Positions 54,960-55,850 of a stretch of 55,850 nt of DNA are shown here, in pieces. The stretch's first letter is position 1. Every line of letters starts with the position of its first letter. The stretch is from Oryzomonas japonica (GTDB taxonomy: Bacteria > Desulfobacterota > Desulfuromonadia > Geobacterales > Pseudopelobacteraceae). Location: positions 1 through 55,850 of the forward strand of contig NZ_VZQZ01000012.1 in the NCBI RefSeq assembly GCF_008802365.1, given 5' to 3'. Under the pieces are notes generated by a model that was given only the letters and a program-made list of their open reading frames with translations, was not told the DNA's origin and ran no database searches. The translations under genes and the position numbers were made by a program.

Positions 54960-55023
54960 ACGGAATGACGACCATGTGCCGTTGATTGGAAGCAGATAAC
55001 TTCCGACTGAAGGGGAGGCCACC

Positions 55024-55419
55024 ATGAGCATGATTAAAGAATTCAAGGAGTTCGCAGTAAAAGGGAATGTGGTCGATATGGCTGTAGGTATTGTCATAGG
55101 TGCTGCATTCGGTAAGATTGTATCATCCTTCGTGGGCGATGTAATCATGCCCCCGATTGGTGCCCTGTTGGGCGGAGTCGATTTTTCAAGCCTGTCGATC
55201 ATTGTTAAGGAAGCCGTGGAGAAAAAACCGGCAGTACTAATTAGCTACGGCAAGTTTTTCCAAACTATCATCGATTTCACGATAATTGCTTTTGCCATAT
55301 TTATGGCGGTAAAGGCTATTAATTCGCTTAGAAAAAAAGAAGCAGCGGTGCCTCCGGCACCATCTAAGGAAGAAATATTGCTCACTGAAATAAGGGACCT
55401 GCTCAAGGAAAAAAAATAG
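55024..55419 (+). CDS. mscL: Large-conductance mechanosensitive channel
   Basis: A 131-residue inner-membrane channel that opens under hypo-osmotic stress. The N-terminus [20 protein letters not shown] and pore helix [19 protein letters not shown] are canonical. The second helix ([19 protein letters not shown]) is followed by the charged bundle [20 protein letters not shown] lies before the ATG. Length is normal. Confidence 0.96.
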   Translation: MSMIKEFKEFAVKGNVVDMAVGIVIGAAFGKIVSSFVGDVIMPPIGALLGGVDFSSLSIIVKEAVEKKPAVLISYGKFFQTIIDFTIIAFAIFMAVKAINSLRKKEAAVPPAPSKEEILLTEIRDLLKEKK

Positions 55420-55720
55420 CTTGTGCCAGCGCCCCATCACCCCGGTCCGGCCCGGTTCCAGGATCTTGCTCACGCAGGGGCATTTATCCGCCTTGCCGTC
55501 AGAGAAAAAGATCTTTTCCGGAATAGCCCGATTCAGATCAAAACCGAGGTGAACCGCGGCATTCATGACGCCATAACATGGCGTAGTTATGGAATTGCGC
55601 CGTCTTTTTTTTAAAATGTCAAAACAAAAAATACGGCAACAAGCTGTTATTATTAACACTTTAGAGGACACTACGGTTAAAGCAATTTTCTAACCGGACA
55701 CGGCCATATCGGATTAAAAT
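55420..55720. other. Region between mscL and the right Rrf2 promoter
   Basis: No intact gene. On the minus strand 55566-55420 reads as protein-like codons (HLGFDLNRAIPEKIFFSDG, later KCPCVSKILEPG) without recognised family or proper start; it may be a decayed fragment. Overlapping hairpins ACGCCAT/ATGGCGT (55568-55584) and CCATAAC/GTTATGG (55571-55592) are followed by eight Ts at 55605-55612, a possible terminator for mscL. Confidence 0.4.
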
Positions 55721-55730
55721 AAAAAAGTCC

Positions 55731-55759
55731 TTGACGTCCGGGTATATTTATTTTATCTA
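55731..55759 (+). promoter_or_regulatory. Sigma-70-like promoter of the right Rrf2 gene
   Basis: TTGACG, 17-base spacer, TATCTA; identical to the left copy. The 11-bp palindrome TAGTTCAACTA directly follows the -10 box at 55760-55770 and is a candidate operator for self-repression. Confidence 0.6.
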
Positions 55760-55773
55760 TAGTTCAACTAGAC

Positions 55774-55850
55774 ATGATATCGAAAAAGACCAAATACGCG
55801 CTTAAGGCGCTCTATCATCTGGCCGGGCAGCCCACCTCCCAGCCGGTATT
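55774..55850 (+). CDS. Rrf2-family transcriptional regulator, second 5' end
   Basis: Twenty-five codons from ATG 55774 to the window edge, identical to the left-hand copy (MISKKTKYALKALYHLAGQP and on). It points out of the window, opposite in sense to the left copy. Whether the two genes differ after this point cannot be seen. No Shine-Dalgarno is visible, as in the left copy. It follows mscL with a 354-bp gap. Confidence 0.78.
   Translation, partial: MISKKTKYALKALYHLAGQPTSQPV

Larger units (their letters stand above)
55721..55850 (+). repeat. Right arm of the terminal inverted repeat
   Basis: Exact reverse complement of 13-142 over all 130 bases. It contains the promoter TTGACG (55731-55736), 17 bases, TATCTA (55754-55759), the palindrome TAGTTCAACTA (55760-55770) and the first codons of Rrf2. 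The match continues to the window edge. Confidence 0.97.

Overview
The window looks like chromosomal DNA of an anaerobic, Geobacter-type member of the Desulfuromonadota. The signs are a GC-rich genome, a tungsten-type aldehyde:ferredoxin oxidoreductase, hopanoid synthesis genes, a c-heme/CopD/cytochrome b5 fusion, a diguanylate cyclase and a lone Hpt protein, and the tig-clpP-clpX-HU block next to CCA-encoding tRNAs. No sequence search was possible, so the lineage is inferred from gene content and protein style.

Layout. 1-142: the 5' end of an Rrf2 regulator gene with its promoter, pointing out of the window. The same DNA recurs inverted at 55721-55850, so an identical inverted repeat of at least 130 bp bounds the window. 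420-5394: a membrane-fusion protein, a double ABC-ATPase/permease fusion and a second permease, matching the YhiI-RbbA-YhhJ arrangement of E. coli. 5451-14663: one very large cyclic beta-glucan synthase-like gene (3070 residues) on the minus strand; upstream lies a decayed fragment of a second copy. 15664-21846 (minus): hopanoid cluster shc-hpnA-dxs-hpnH closed by a clear terminator. 22093-27469 (plus): yhbY, gph, aldehyde:ferredoxin oxidoreductase, yraN, a split glutamine-dependent NAD synthetase (nitrilase plus NadE), and a SUI1/YciH protein. 27566-31580: tRNA-Leu, tig, clpP, clpX, HU, tRNA-Asp, tRNA-Val. 31970-33163: a YeiH-family transporter followed by a second, identical tRNA-Asp.

33223-42233: thioesterase, a 9-bp tandem repeat, AMIN-domain and TonB-like envelope proteins, a large TPR protein, an unrecognised 319-residue protein, then a tight run of DedA, TrmJ, SemiSWEET, LemA and a TPM protein. 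42423-44513 (minus): a polyprenol-phosphate glycosyltransferase, a small membrane protein, ruvC and ruvA. A fold-back repeat separates these from the TPM gene. 44924-49219: type II NADH dehydrogenase, Hpt protein, an orphan membrane sensor, a GGDEF cyclase and the heme-binding fusion protein. 49221-53659: cupin, HAD hydrolase, YitT, MutT, EamA and an RNase Z-like hydrolase. 53660-55850: a small unknown gene with a strong terminator, tRNA-Ser, a tiny lipoprotein, mscL and the right-hand Rrf2 copy.

Most genes are housekeeping, envelope or signalling functions in compact operons, and many neighbours overlap by 1-4 bp, which suggests translational coupling. I see no prophage, CRISPR array or intact insertion sequence. 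The most unusual features are the inverted Rrf2 repeat at both ends, the mosaic glucan synthase with its leftover fragment, the duplicated tRNA-Asp around a transporter gene, the fold-back element at 42.2-42.4 kb and the orphan sensor overlapping a cyclase gene.
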